The notes under the pieces: model-generated | What the model saw: the letters and a program-made list of their open reading frames with translations, nothing else | What the model was told of the DNA's origin: nothing | Database searches by the model: none | Assembly: GCA_026874595.1 (NCBI GenBank) | Contig: CM049315.1 | Location: 58,462,889-58,526,888, forward strand | Length of the DNA stretch: 64,000 bases | Direction of reading: 5' to 3' | From: Sipunculus nudus | Taxonomy: Eukaryota > Annelida > Sipuncula > Golfingiida > Sipunculidae | Translations under genes and position numbers: made by a program | Shown here: positions 24,801 to 39,800 of the stretch, one piece after another | Layout: every line of letters begins with the position of its first letter | How positions within the stretch are numbered: the first letter of the stretch is position 1

Positions 24801-27800
24801 GACAAGAAGATGCATCAGACATGAGATACCTTTTGAGGCAGGAAAATATTTCAGTCTGGGAGATGTCTCCCAGACAGGGTGATATATTCCAGACAGATAT
24901 TCATTCAGGTGACACTAACAGCCAGAGATACAGACAGACAAGTAGATGCATTCAAGAAGAGAGATACCTGCAGACAGAGAGATACATACAGATTGGGAGG
25001 TACATTCAGACCGAGATACATGCAGACTTAGAGACACATTCTGGCTGAGAGTTATATTGATACTGGGAAATACATTCAGACAAGGAGATACTTTCAGATG
25101 AGACAGGGATGTACATTTCGGTGAGGGAGGTACATTTCAGAGAGGGAGGTACATTTCAGACAGGGAGGTATATTTCAGACAGGGAGGTACATTTCAAACA
25201 AGGATGTACATTTCAGACAGGGAGGTACATTTCAGACAGGGAGGTACATTTCAGACAGGGAGACACATTCGAACAAGGATGTACAATTCAGACAGGGAGG
25301 GAGGAACATTTTAGACAGGGTAACATGTTTCAGATGGGGAGATGAATACACTTACTTTTTCTGCTGAACCAACCAAGTCAGAAGAGTTAGTAAGGCTGTT
25401 AGTTGTGTACTCAAAATAAATTATGTGGACCAAGAATTATGTTGTAATTTAGACATGTATTTATACCAAGGGGGTTAGCAAAGAAATTATCACATTCACT
25501 GTCCTCATAGTTTCCAGATGCATGTGATCTTACCTAATATTAAATTGTGAATCACTTTTACCCACATGATGACTGTTTAAGGGGAACAGGGAGAGGAGAT
25601 TGTTTATGGTACAACTGATGGCAAGGTTGGTCTGGTACAACTAAGTCGGTAAGTGCACTTCAAGTACACCACAAAATCTTTTCCTCTGATGTGAAGCATG
25701 GTTCATTTATGCATGAACTGGAGTAAAAAAATAATGGAAAAATTCCTTTATCTTATATTCACTTTGCATGATGTTTTGTCACTGATTTCTTTCATATGTA
25801 AAACTTTTTTCAAAAATAAAAAGCTAATTTCAGTAAAACATATGGTCCAAACTCTGACCATAGCCAGTCATTAATCAGACAAATCCAAGAACAGCTAAAG
25901 GACAAAGCAAAGGTGGCACTTTATACTTTTTCAAAGGTGATCCCCTCTTTTAATTTGTAGTTTTTAGCTCAGCTGACTGTAAGTCATCTGAGCTATAGCG
26001 ATCACCCTTTGTCGGTCGTCCATCTGTCTGTCCGTCCGTCCGTCCGTTAACCTGGCACAAATCATAACCGCTGGACCTAGAAACTTGTAACTTGACATTC
26101 TGAGAGGTCCATGAAAAATCTCCTTGGAAACCAGAAATGAGGTCTCCAGTGTTGCTCCTAGAGTGCGCGCCCATGTGGACGCACTATTTTACATGCATCC
26201 CCTAAAAGTTTAAATAATGCGACCCTTAAACGAACGTAGTTATATGAAAGATTTGCGGGAATCCTCCGGTAGGAATCTTTGATAAAACAATATATGCGGG
26301 AGTACATGATATACATACTGTGAGACTGATTGAATGGTAACACCATTGATGTCAAGAATGCATCGCCTTAGGGTTGGTCCATACACATGAAAGGGTTGCA
26401 CATATACTGAAGAGATTGATGCTCTTGTGGTCGGAATAAAGTGGCAAGCGAGCGTCCAGTGCTCGACCAGATGTTGTTTAGCCTACATAATCTCACATTA
26501 AGGTGCATTTTAATCATTTATATATTAATATGAAAAAAAAATAGATATTTATTTATTAAATGAAGTTTAGAAAGTGCGCCCACGGCTGACGTGATCAATC
26601 TTTGCGACATTTCCCCTAAAAGATAATCCGCGAAGCACGGTTGGAAACGCGCCTTCCCGCGTTTTTGAAATGTTCTTATTTCATGATATCAGGCAGTTCT
26701 CAACAGCATATACAGTTAAGAATTACACCAGGTTGATCATATAAATTACATTATAATGCCTCAGATGACGTGATTACGATTGCTCAGGCGATTATTTCGC
26801 TCAAAACAACTCAGTTAGGCTAACACGGGTATATATGGACAGAAAGATTCAGTTTTTTAAATCGTTCAAATGTTTTATTTTTTTAAAGAACTTGTGGTGT
26901 CCTGTCTTTTGATACTTGCCTTAGAATTATAGGCCTAATAATGCAGCGCCGGCCGCAAACTTTCCCGGCTGACATGTATATAGGCCAAACATCGTTGCAC
27001 GGCACCACCAACGCATAAATGACACATTGTTGGAACCGAAATTTCGACGATTATTCCTTTCATACTTTCATACAAACAATTATGTAATATGGTGACCCCG
27101 GCAGCAAAATTCAACAGGCTCTCATCGTACCACGGCAACTTACGCTAGCACGGCCGACTTTCTGAATAACCTTTTCTTATCAAATTTATCGACAGTGAAT
27201 AAACCCTTGCCTAAATGTGTATGTCCTTTATCCGTATTGAGTTGTTCACAACATTAAGTTTCGATATTGATTTGCCACTTTGAATGGCACCAGTTGTTGC
27301 GCAATTCCTCAATTAGCAATGAACATGATTGTATGTAAAACATGTAAAACATGTAACGATTCCAACCTTTACAAATATTTATAATTCATTTAAAATGTCC
27401 AAAACATACTACATTCATATTACATAGATTATTTTAAGATAATATTTTGCTTCGAAGACATTGTCCCCACCTAATTTTGGTGTGTCCCCCAGAAATGACA
27501 TAAAGGGGCCCGGTGTCCCTTTGCTTTTCATGCCTAGGAGCAACACTGGGTCTCTGTTACCCATATCCTTCGAGCTATGGGGCCCCAAAGTACCCCCCAG
27601 AATAGTCAAAAATTTCATACAAAAACTTCAATATCTCCTTAACAACATCACTGATGGTCATGATTTTTGGCATACATATTAATCATGAGATGTTCCATCA
27701 GTTCCTGCAAGACTGGTGGCGCCACCTGTATTTTTCGATTTTTTATGAATTTTTTCCTCTATTTTTGAGACCTTTAAAAATGTGAACATCTGTTAACAAG

Positions 27801-30800
27801 GCACAAATCGTAAAGACTGGACCTAGAATCTTCATTCTTTACACACTGAGAGACCTATGAAAAGTCTCCATGGAAACCAGAAATTAGGTCTCTGTTTTCC
27901 ATATCCTTTGAGCTATGGAGCCCCAAAGTACCCCCCAGAATAGTCAAAAATTTCATACAAAAAATTCAATATCTCATTAACTACATCACTGATGGTCATG
28001 ATTTTTGGCATACATATTGATCATGAGATGTTTCATCAGTTTTTGCAGACTGGTGGTGCCACCTGTATTTTTTTATTCTTTACAAATTGTTTTCTCTATT
28101 TCCGAGACCTTTAAAAATGTGAACATCTGTTACCAGGGCACAAATCGTAAAGACTGGACCTAGAATCTTCATTCTTGACACAGTGAGAGACCTATGAAAA
28201 GTCTCCATTGAAACCTGAAATTAGGTCTCTGTTACCCATATCCTTTGAGCTATGGCACTCCAAAGTACAGCTCAGAATAATGGAAAATTTGATACAAAAG
28301 CTGAAGTATCTGAACAACTAATGCAGAGATCACCATAATTGTTTGCATGGATATTGATCATGAAGTGTTTATTCAGTTTCTGCAGACTGGTGGCACCACC
28401 TGTATTTTTTTTTTTTGGAGCGCCATAGCTCAAAGGATATGGGTAACAGAGCTGAGCCAGTCAGCTGAGCGTCATGACCCATGGGTCACTTGTTTTTCTA
28501 GTTATAAATAATGTTTCATACATTTTTCTCCATTCAACATTTTGGCAAAGTGATTTTAGACTGTCTTCATATATTCAACAGGTTGAGAGTGAGAGATGGT
28601 TTGCCAGCATTAGCAAAAGTATAAATATGTATGTTCATGAAGGAAATTTTGTACTTATCTCATCAGTTTGCGAAAGAAAGTCTTAAAGCCAGCTATCCAC
28701 CTACCTTTTCTGTAGAATTTATGTGATTTCTGACGTTCTCTGTATACAATTTAATGAACTCTAGGTAAATGCTGTCAGTAAAAGTTCAGTTATCATCTTT
28801 ATGGAGAATGTATGGGCTTGCTTATCTACAAGCTGTCAGTTAACATAGCAATGTTGACAAACAGAAAAACCATGTAACCAAAGGTAGTTGGTTGCATATA
28901 TGTGGAAATTGAATGGATTTTGTAAAATTGATTCATCTGGCTTGCCACCAGATGTCTTTGTTGAATGTGTTTTGATTATTTTTGCTTGCCCATCACATGT
29001 TATAAACATGTGGATATAAACAAAATTAACAGCTTATTTGTGATGGGATTGGTGTTTTTTTTTACCTATTTTCATAAACAGTTGAAGGGATTAGCTTTAG
29101 TTTACAGACATCAGATATCAGAATAGGACACTTCAAAATTATCACAGTAACATTTTATTAAATGTTTTTGTAGAGATTTATACATTTCATAATCTTTAAG
29201 TAAACTACATACAATTTCCCTGCAAGATTTTATCAATAGACAAAACAAATACAAACATTTGATGTGACATATAAGCTCTGCAGCTCTTCCAAACTGTTGT
29301 AGTTTACAATCCAGGCATGACAGTTTTATATACCTAATTAAATTTCTCAACATTGAAATTAAGTCCTGTGAGCTGTCAAACCCACGGGATATTGTTCAGT
29401 GGTTATTTCATGTTTGGCAAAAAACTGGAACATTTCTCTTCAATAATTTCTTTCAGAAACTAGCAGAAAAGGTACAAAATATAAGATAAACAATATGATT
29501 TCACAACTATGACTTTAAAAACTGTCAGGTGGAGTTTATGTGATAATATTGATCCTTTGTCAGGAAATTGGTTACTAAAATTAAATACAGTTTTCATAAC
29601 CCCCTCTGACACAGTGTTTAGGTCAGTTTAGACTATGTGAAATATGAAAAATATTTTTTTTTACAGAACTTAATATTTTAATACATAAGCTGCTCAAAGC
29701 AAAGGTTTGTCCACCTTACAACTGAAATTTAAATTTTAATTCAATAAAATATTTTCAATTTCATTTTTAATCAAGAAAGACACATGATAGAGGAAATTAA
29801 AAAAAAACATTTTTGAGATATTGTCATGTAATTTGATATTAGCCCACTAAAAAGTGGCCTGCCTTTACTTGGTGTTTGTAATAACGTACTATTTAAACAT
29901 TAAAACAAAAATAAATGTTTAAATATCATATGAAAATGAATGAAAATTTTGATTTTGCAATAGGTTTTTTTCCCAGTGGTGCTACCTTAAACATCTACGA
30001 GTGTGCCCCTTACCTAAACATTCAGTTATACACAATAGATTGCAGAACCCAAGCAGTAATTTGTTTCCAGAAAGAAATATTGAAACTGACCTAAAATACA
30101 TGTATCATTTAACATAATGCTCCTGTGTTAGTGCTGTGAATGTTTTGAACTGTCCCCAAGTAGGAAGACTTTCATGACCATGTCAACACAAACTGTGTAT
30201 GTTTCATCCTGTCCCTGGAGATGCCATAACGTTTGTAATAACTCTCAACTCTTTCATTTGTGTAGCTGTAGCTTTCTACTGTATCCCACAGTCGTAATTA
30301 ACCTATCCACAACAGCCCAAATGCTCCGCCCTTTTAACTTATTATTGTAATGAGCCCCCAAAACACTCCTACACATATGGACTTCCATGCCCATGGTAGC
30401 GAGAGCTGATTATAACATAATAATGACATCACAAAGGGCGATGGCGCATGACGTCGTATTGACTGACGTCACCGACTGGTATCACCTGACCATTGATTAC
30501 TATATCGCAGTCATATATGAACTGTGGTGCAATATATATTGGATTATTTGTCCCATACAAATTATGTGCCAGGTAAGACATTATTATTCACTCGGTAGTC
30601 AGAGGAATGGCTCCTGCAACCTATAGCCTAGATACATTTTATACTGTGTCCTTCGTATAATAAAATATCCCTGAAAACATACCGACATGGGTACTGGTAG
30701 TATTTACAGACTATACACGTATACAGAGCTTTGTCAAATTATGCAAAATTTTGTTTTTGTCAGATGATTGATGCTTTACAATGTTTAAGGTCAACTGACT

Positions 30801-33800
30801 GGTTGCTCCTTAGTCCCGTGCTTATGTTTATTCATTGAATGAATATGCGATTAAGGTCACATAGAGTTCATGGATAGGTCAAGTACTGCTGATGATGACC
30901 ATGAGATGTGGTTGAAAGCAACAGCCACACAAATGCAAGTCCCTGAGTTGAGAGTTATTATTAACATTTCGTCAGCACAGTTGCATGCAGTTGTAATGTT
31001 GATCAAGTCATTGCATGAGTCATGTTTTCTGGTTTCTCTTGTCTTTCACACTGTTGATCATTGCTGCCTTGTGTAAAATCCTGTCTGTGTTTTTCTGTTT
31101 GTTCAGTGAAATGGTTGATTGGGAAAACAGGTATTTATTGTTGTATTTGTAACCAGTGTCTGCACTTGCACTGCATGCGATTGTCAAATGCACCATTATT
31201 ATGTTATTATTTACAAACATTTCCCATTAAGATAAAGAAAATGGAGTACCATATACTTTATTTTTTTAAATAAAATAACATTTTTATGACTATTTAAATA
31301 TCTTGTTTAATAATTGTGCAAGGTAGGCCAAATGTTTATTACTGACATTCATTGTTTCACACAGCAATTAGTAACTCTGAGATAAAGAATATTTATTCCA
31401 TTATAGATTTATTTCCCATTGGTTTAAAAAAGTGTTGAGTATGATTATTTTTATGTGATTTTCATACATGCTGATTTCAAAGGAATATTGTATTATAAGT
31501 TATGCTATCTGTAAATTAATATTCATGTTCTATGTATTCTTCAAAGTGAAAAGATAGAGTTTGGGTAATATTTATGTACACATATATATATAATATAATA
31601 TATAAAAATATAATAATAATTAGTTGTTGAGACCACCATTATGTTGTGCCTGCACTAAAGGTTGATATTATAGTTATAAATACAATTGATCCTAAAGGTG
31701 ACTTAACAAAAGCTGGCCTCCCATCTAGCAATTATTTTTGCTGGCTGATTTTTTTTAAGTGGCTTGAAAAATCTATAAAACACGTTGTGCACATCCCTAG
31801 ATTTTTAGCTCAGCTGACTATAAGTCATCTGAGCTATAGTCATGGTCCATTGTCTGTCGTCCCTCCGTCCGTCTGTCCAGATGTCCGTCCGTAAGCCTGG
31901 CACGTTTCGACACCATTGGACCTACGAATCTGAAATTTGCCATACAGTTAGATGTCCCAAAAATCTCCTTCCATGCCCAAAATTGGGTCAATAGGACTTC
32001 GTTCCTTCAAGATATTAAGGAAAAACCTCAATTTTTTATTAGAAATCTATTTTCACACTTCAGGACTGCCTAATATCAAAACCACTCATCTGGTTTTTTT
32101 CATATTTACCATAAATATTCCTCTATATAATACTTTAATTGATCAAATTTAATTGTATACCAAAAAGTAGATCAAAATCTGTTAAATTTTTTTAAATATT
32201 GGCAAAAATATAAAATTGGTACCTTAAATTTTGCCCAAGTTTGACCATAGCACGTTTTTTTTCCTGTAAGTACTGTGGATTTAATTTTCACAGCATGTTT
32301 TTGTTAGCATTTTGTCTGTTAACACCAAAAATTTGAAAACAGTTGATCAAAAACTGTGGATTTTATTCAAGTTTTCAATCACCATGTCACATCAAGTTTA
32401 CATCAAGCAAGTGTTATGCAGTTTGCTAGAGCTCAGCTCCCCAGCTTCAGCTCTAAGTTCCTTAACTTTAGCATACAGTTAGATGTCTCCAAAATCCCCT
32501 ACCATGCCAAGAATTTTATCACTAGGACTTAATTCCTTTGAAATATTAATGAAAAACTTCATTTTTTCATTAAAAAAACCATTGTTACACTGTAAGACTG
32601 CCTTATATCAAAACCACTGATCTGACTTTGATCATATATAATATATATATTTTTCTATACATTCTCTATGCATATGCCAGAAATGATGTCAGTATTGCGT
32701 AATTGTTTTAAGTTATGGGCCCAAACATAATGCACTTTTTAAAAAATCAAGAAATATATTTACTCCCTTAACAAGAGGATTGCTGAAGCTAGAGATTTGT
32801 CAGGGATGTAACATTATTTAATCAATATTCGATTGAATACCAAAAATTAGTTCTGAATTTTTCAAATTTTATAAGTTATTAGTATAAATATAAAATCAGT
32901 ACCTTAAATTTTGCCCAACTTTGACCATGGCACGTTTGTTTCCTGAGAGCACTGTTGATATAATTTTCATATCATGCACACATAAGGATTTCATCTTTGC
33001 AGTTTAGAAAGCTGAAAGAAATTGGCCAAATATTGTAGCTTTTATTAATGTTTATATGAGACCATGTCAGACCCAGGTTTAATCCAGCCCCTCTTCAGTC
33101 ACCTGTATGTTGACCTTGTTGACCTTTCATCAGATTATGCATGCTTGAGCGAAGCATACACTGGGGCAGCCAGGCAGCTAATGCCCAGCAACAGTTGATC
33201 CAGGTGTCCAACCCAACTCATCTAGTAGTTGTTTTGAAAATCAACATAACAATAAACAATAAATTAATAATTTTGTATTGTTTTTTATAACAAATTAAAG
33301 AAAAATTAATAGAAAAGGAATTTGTTAGTTGATGAGTAACAGAAAATTAACTTGCAGTTACTGATGATGTAAGAATCTTGTATGGGTGGATAGAATGTCA
33401 ATGTCAATGTTATTCCAAATAACACCATGCAGTCACCTATGGTATTTTTCAGTGAAATTTTAATGATAAAGAAGTAAATCATATTAATCATTACTAATCA
33501 TTAGGGATCATATGAAGGAAATTAATGATAGACAAAGATGCAGTTGATAATATTAATCTAGATTCCTACAGTGTCTAGTGTGTAGATTGATGTGAAAGTA
33601 GTCCAAAGTGAATATATTACATTTATTTTTTTAATATAAATAAAAGCCATAAAACCAGGTACTTATGATCATTATTTAAATTTGTGAATTTTGTATATTC
33701 TGGATTCTCAACATCTTTGTTTGGCTAAAACTGAATAAATACTAGACCTGGTGGGAATGCTTTGCAAATGTATTTGAATATGAATATGAATATGTACTGC

Positions 33801-36800
33801 ATTAAAAAATTTTATTGCATAAGAATGGGAATTCAGGTAAAAATGAAAGTATATGAATACCAGTGCAGATACTTTCAAAATGTATTCATGAATGCATTCA
33901 TGAATATATTCTATAATATTATTTCAATAATCATTTCAGTTATATTTTATTTTAAAAAATCATATGATTTTCTTATTATTTTTTTTTAATAAAAATTATA
34001 TTGGCACAATATTTATTAAATTTTAATAAATAGTTAAACTCTTTTATAATATGTGCTGCTTATAAGTTATATGGCCAAGTAAAAATCTGTGTGACAATAG
34101 CACTCCATTTGTTAATAAAATAAATGAAATCAATCCTCTTCCCTGTCTCCAAAGATACTATCAAAATCATACATAAGCTAAACACCAAAAACTCATAATA
34201 AAGCTTATATTTATTACCACACAAAACAAGCATGTGCCTCTTTCCCAAATCATATTTTTTATCATATATAACAGCTGAGCGCCGTGACCCATGGGTCCCT
34301 TGTTCTGACCATTTTGGTCACTTTTGTTTCGTCATCTGGATCGCTACTGTCCTCATAAATAATGAAAGAAAGCTAAAAAAATTGGCCAGTTTTTTGGTTC
34401 CATCATCACACCTACCAAATTTTCTGGCAGGATAGAAATCGGCCAAAAATCCTTAACATTGCCAAGGATTTTATGCAGCTGATTTTTCGCTAAAAGCAGC
34501 ACCTTCACATATACCAGTCCTACCGATTTTGCCTCTGGCAAAAAATTGGTCGGAAAAAATGGTAGGTGGGAGGCCAGCTATAGATAAGACATGTTCTGAG
34601 CTTTGAAGCTTCACCAGACTGTGAGAGAATTTTGTCTTTTCTGAAGTCTCACTAAACATTTAAATATCATGGTCTGTACCACATGAAGTTTTTTTTAGTG
34701 ACTAAAGACAACAGGTAGGACTGTTCATTTTGGTTTCTTAAAACTAATTTTGTTGTATCATTTGAAAATCTTTCCTAAATCTTTAAAAGAAGAGGTTGGA
34801 ATTTGGAATAATTTGTGTAAATTTAAATTAAAGTGTACAAAAATAATATATGTTGCCACAGTTGAGATGTTCAAATATTTTGAGATCACTGTTTTACACA
34901 TGGATGTTTTCTTACTTGTTCATGCATTTGTTTTCTTCCTGAAGAGCACTGGATAGGTTTGAACATTTATCTATATATAAACTCACTTATCTGATGGATC
35001 TTTTCATTAGTCAGTTGCTATGAATCATGAAAACTTTTTTTTCATAGTTTGAGAGACATTATTGTACAGTATTATAAAAATTTGGATGGTTCAAAATATC
35101 CTCAAAACTGAAGGAGGATAAAACTGAGGTACTGGTGATTGGGTAAAAAATCAATGACAACAAACAAAGTTGTGGAATTTAAGTCCTCTCTGTGTGCCTT
35201 TTGTTAATTTGCATGCTTATCTGATCAAAATGTTTCAGTTTTTATGTTTGCCTGAAGAGGTCTCCACATGTCATAGTGGCTGTTAAGTTTTCATGGTGCT
35301 TGAAAATGTCTCCATATGTCATAATTTTGGTTGTGAAATAGGAACAAAATTTAATGTTTTTGTTTTGGAGCTTGAGAAAATAATTTTTCAGACAGACACT
35401 CCAAATCCAATCCCATCCAAGGTATCCTTGAGAGCAATCACTGAACCACATATGAATGAAATCAGATAATATTTTGGAAAGTTATCAGACAGAAACAAAA
35501 ACCTGATGAACAGACAGAGGGACAGACAGACAAACCCAAATCAATGTCCCCCGTTCTGGGAAATGGGGGACAAAAAGGGCATTTGCCCATATGTCCAGAT
35601 TTTTAAAAGGCAAGATTGTACCAGGTACATGTACTTCTGTTCATCATTTAGGTGTCATCTTTGATGAACATTAATCTTTGAGTCTGCATATAAATTCCAT
35701 CATGAAGAGTGCATATTTCCATCTATGAAATATTTCTAAAATAAGGTGCTATCTTTCTCATAGATTGACTCGACTGTTCCTGCATGCAATGGTGGTGTCA
35801 CGTCTTGACATGTGCAATTTCTTACTTGTAGGACTGCCATTTCATGTGCCAGATAAATTACAGTCTGCTCTAAACAGTGCAGCTTGTGTTACATATGATG
35901 CAAAGAGGTTTCACCTTATAACACACTTTTACTGATTTACACTGGTTACCAATATGTAAGCGTACCACATACAAAATCTTATTAAAAATTGTGCATTGTA
36001 TGGTCTAGTGCCAAAAAAAAAATTACTGAACTAGTTTCATCATACCAACCACCTTAAGCTCTCAGATCGTCCAGTCAGTCCTTATTTGTTAAGCCGACAG
36101 TAAATTTATCAATGTTTGATTGCAGGGCTTTCGCAAATGTTGTGCCAGAAGTTTTCATTAAGCTCCCATCAAATGTTCATTTCAAGAGTCATTTAAAGTC
36201 CCATCAATTTAGCAAAGCTTATTTTATTGGTTTCTGATGTTTTCTGTAATTTATTTGATCTGTTTTATCTATTTTATCCATTTAAATGGTTTAGAATATG
36301 TACATTGCTTTGATTAAGAATTCATGCTTAGGTATGTTGTGCTTTATAAATGAATTTGATAATAGTTAATGATAGTTAAGTTTATGATGAGTCTTAGTAT
36401 ACAGACTGTTTCTCCTGCTTTTTGTGATGTATGCAAGAGACCATTATCTCACTTATGTTTAACTATATACCTTTGCCAGTTATTAATGGTAGATTTTTTG
36501 TTAACAGTTGGATAAAAGTTTGTAACAGTTTGGAATCAGGATTGGCCTTGTAGGTTGTTTGGAAATTTGATGTGCACATTAGTCTTTGTTATCATTATCC
36601 TTCGCACAAGACTTGTTGTACCACCTTACTCTTCTACTGTTACAGCAGTTTACTGATTTAGATTTCTCAAGAATCACTTCATGGATTGGTCTGAATTTTA
36701 TCAACTTTATCCTTTGAACAAGACTTGTACCACCTAAAGAACTTTTGTTTTTATGTTCATGCAGTTCAGATTCTACAGTCAAGAAAAGTACTGCAGGGGG

Positions 36801-39800
36801 AGAGTTGAATGAAATAACAGACTTACAATTTTAAATTTACCATTTCAATTGAATAAGATGGATTATAGGATTTTGCTTTTTAAAAAGAAGTGAAAGAAGT
36901 TTTTCCAAGGCCTTTGGGATACCAAGGCATCATTAATGCTAGACATTTAAAGTTGTGTTTGTACCATAGACAAACACAGTAACAATATTGGGTTCTCTTG
37001 AAAGGGTCCATCAATACAGTGTAGAGGTGTTTTAAATGTATTGTATTGGAAAGCTTTTAGTAATGACGTCACAGGCCATAATGCTTTCTGTGTTGTTGAA
37101 GCATTGATGGAGTTTGCTAGCACAGCTGTCATTGAAATAACAGTATATGTTTTCTTTATCAGGACAAATATCATAAATTCAGTTAAATGTGGCCATATAC
37201 AAATTTAGTTCCTGTTGCTTATTGTAGTGGACCATTAAAATACACTGGTAAAATAATTCAACAATAACAGTTTTCATACGAACAAAAACTCATATCTCAC
37301 ATTCATACAAGTATATCTCTGTCATCTCTGTATTCACAACATAAACTACACTACAATATTTCTGTCTCAGAACACTAAGTACATCCATATCTCTGTCAAA
37401 GAAGACAAGTACATTCACACCTATCTCTAAACAAGTACATAAGGTTGGTGAAGTATAAAACATACTAGTGGTGTGCCAGTTAATTGATTAAATAGATGAT
37501 TGGTCATATCCTTTTAAAATCAATTAAATTGATTGCATTGTTGCATAATCCATTAAAAAGGATTATACATTCACATGCAAAGAATCTAATCCTGTCAGAG
37601 ATATACAAACACAAAGTAACAAACAGCATCAAACAGGAGCAGCCAACAATCATCCGACAGATAGTCGACCTTGGTTGCGGATGGATGGGTGGTTTTAGAA
37701 TGAATACCAATGTACATGTCACACTGTTTACTGTTGTCAATATTTTGGGTACTAGTATACATCAGATTTCAAGGTAATATAGAAAGTACATAAAATAATA
37801 GATTAATAATTGATCATCAAGTCATTTTATTTTTCAGTCATCGAATATAATTTTAAAGCTGATTCCTACTACTTATGCATACTATAGTTTTGTCACAACA
37901 ACAAGTACGTGGCTGTGCACAGGAAATCTACAGTATACATGTATTACATGCTCACACAAAGTACATTCACACTCATCATTTTCTCAGAACACAAAGTACA
38001 TGGACATTTATGTTCATGATTTCATTCATTATACATTAACCCTGACATTATACTCTTTCTTATAAAACTAAGTACATTCACATTCATGTTTGTCTCAAAA
38101 CACAAAGTACATTCAGATTCAGATCTCTTTCTCAGAAGACAAAGTAGATTTAATTTTTTATCTCTATCTCAGAAAAAAAAGTATATCATACTCACACCTG
38201 TGTTTCATTATACATTGATAGAACACACAAATTATAATGATAGTTTTAATATGTAAATATATAAAATACTTTTACAGAAGTCTACAATTGACCTCTTAGT
38301 GTCCATAAATAAAATGTTTTGTTTTGTCTGTTGGACCGTATGATGATCATTGTTTTGTCTGTTGCAGTTTTTCACCTTCACACAGATGGGAGATACCAAA
38401 CGAGAAGAGGAATGGAGGTAGGTTATGATTCACTGATTTTTTTTTTTTTATCAATTTTATTTGTTGGAAGTAACTGCCTCCATTTTTAATGCTAACTTAA
38501 CTCTAAGTATATGAACATCTGCAGAATTCCATTCCTGTTTTTGACTGTGCATGACAGGGCAGCATCACATGCTTCCTCTCATTTTACATCCTAGTGTTAA
38601 CCATGCCTGGTGACTACTGCACCTATGGGCCCTGGAAGTGTAGTCAGCCCCATTGCTTTGTCATACCACCCAGGAACCCCAAAAACACACACTTCTTTTT
38701 GAGTAAAACAGGCCTGTTGGGCACAGCCTTCCCATTGAGCCTGCAGAGCGCTCACCCTGGGTGGGGGGTCCATGAAAATCTCACCACCTCGGCTGAGATT
38801 TGAACTCACAGTCTCCAGGCTTTTAGTCCTATGCTTTACCCCTGAACCACAGAAGCTGGTTATGATTCACTGATGCACAGATCCATCATAATACAAAGTC
38901 AAATACTGTATTGTCATCATCAAGTCATCCTGAAATAATTCTTTGATGATATATAACCATTCATGCAGAAAGTATGATGCTTGACAAGCCATTGCCAGCA
39001 CTTGATAATATTTAATCATTGACCATGCTCATGTAAGGAGCAATATTATTGGTCAGAAATAGGTTAATTGGCATATGAATCAGCTAACAACTGCATGATC
39101 AAAATAAATGAAGGGGATAATTCATTGCTTCTGAAGGGTGTAGGCAATGTGTGACAAACTTGAAGAGAGAAAACCAATGAATTCCAATCTGAACTCTTAT
39201 ACCACTTTCATGTATTGTTTCATGTATCATATCCTGAATTAAGTTTCACAAAGCATATCTTATTGTGAGATAATGTATTGTTACAGCCCTGATGATGTCA
39301 GACACTCATGATAAGCTATCTTTTATCCACCTCTTTTCATCAGTAATTCCTGAGTTCTTCTTGTGGCTTCTTAAAGAAATTGAGAACCTCCTCTTTTAAT
39401 ATTAAATAAATGTCATATTATATAATGTTATAAATGTCTCTCTTGTTTGTAGGAGTCTTGTGCCTGGACAATTACGATATCACAGGGGATGGCATTCTTG
39501 ACCTGATTGTCGGCAGAGATGATGGTTTGATCGAGATTTACGGCTATGATGAGACTGATGAGCCAATACTGAGGAACAGCCATGTCAGTTCTAGTAACTT
39601 CTCTTTTTCCCTCATACTTAGTGCTATAAAGTGGTTTAAAGACACGATTCAGGGCTCAACATTAAATTTTGAAAGTATTTGCCAAGTAGGGCAAGTGACA
39701 ACTAGCCTTTACTTGCCCTACATGAATTTTTACTTGTCCCACAAAATCAGTAATCATGGCCACAACCACAAAAAATTTTGTTGTTAATTTTATTTCTCTT

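Noticed and set aside
24821-25345. Open frames with [14 protein letters not shown] repeats
   Set aside because: Products of the intron 6 minisatellite.
30387-30626. 79-codon frame in BBS7 intron 7
   Set aside because: No recognisable similarity or splice signals in phase with BBS7.
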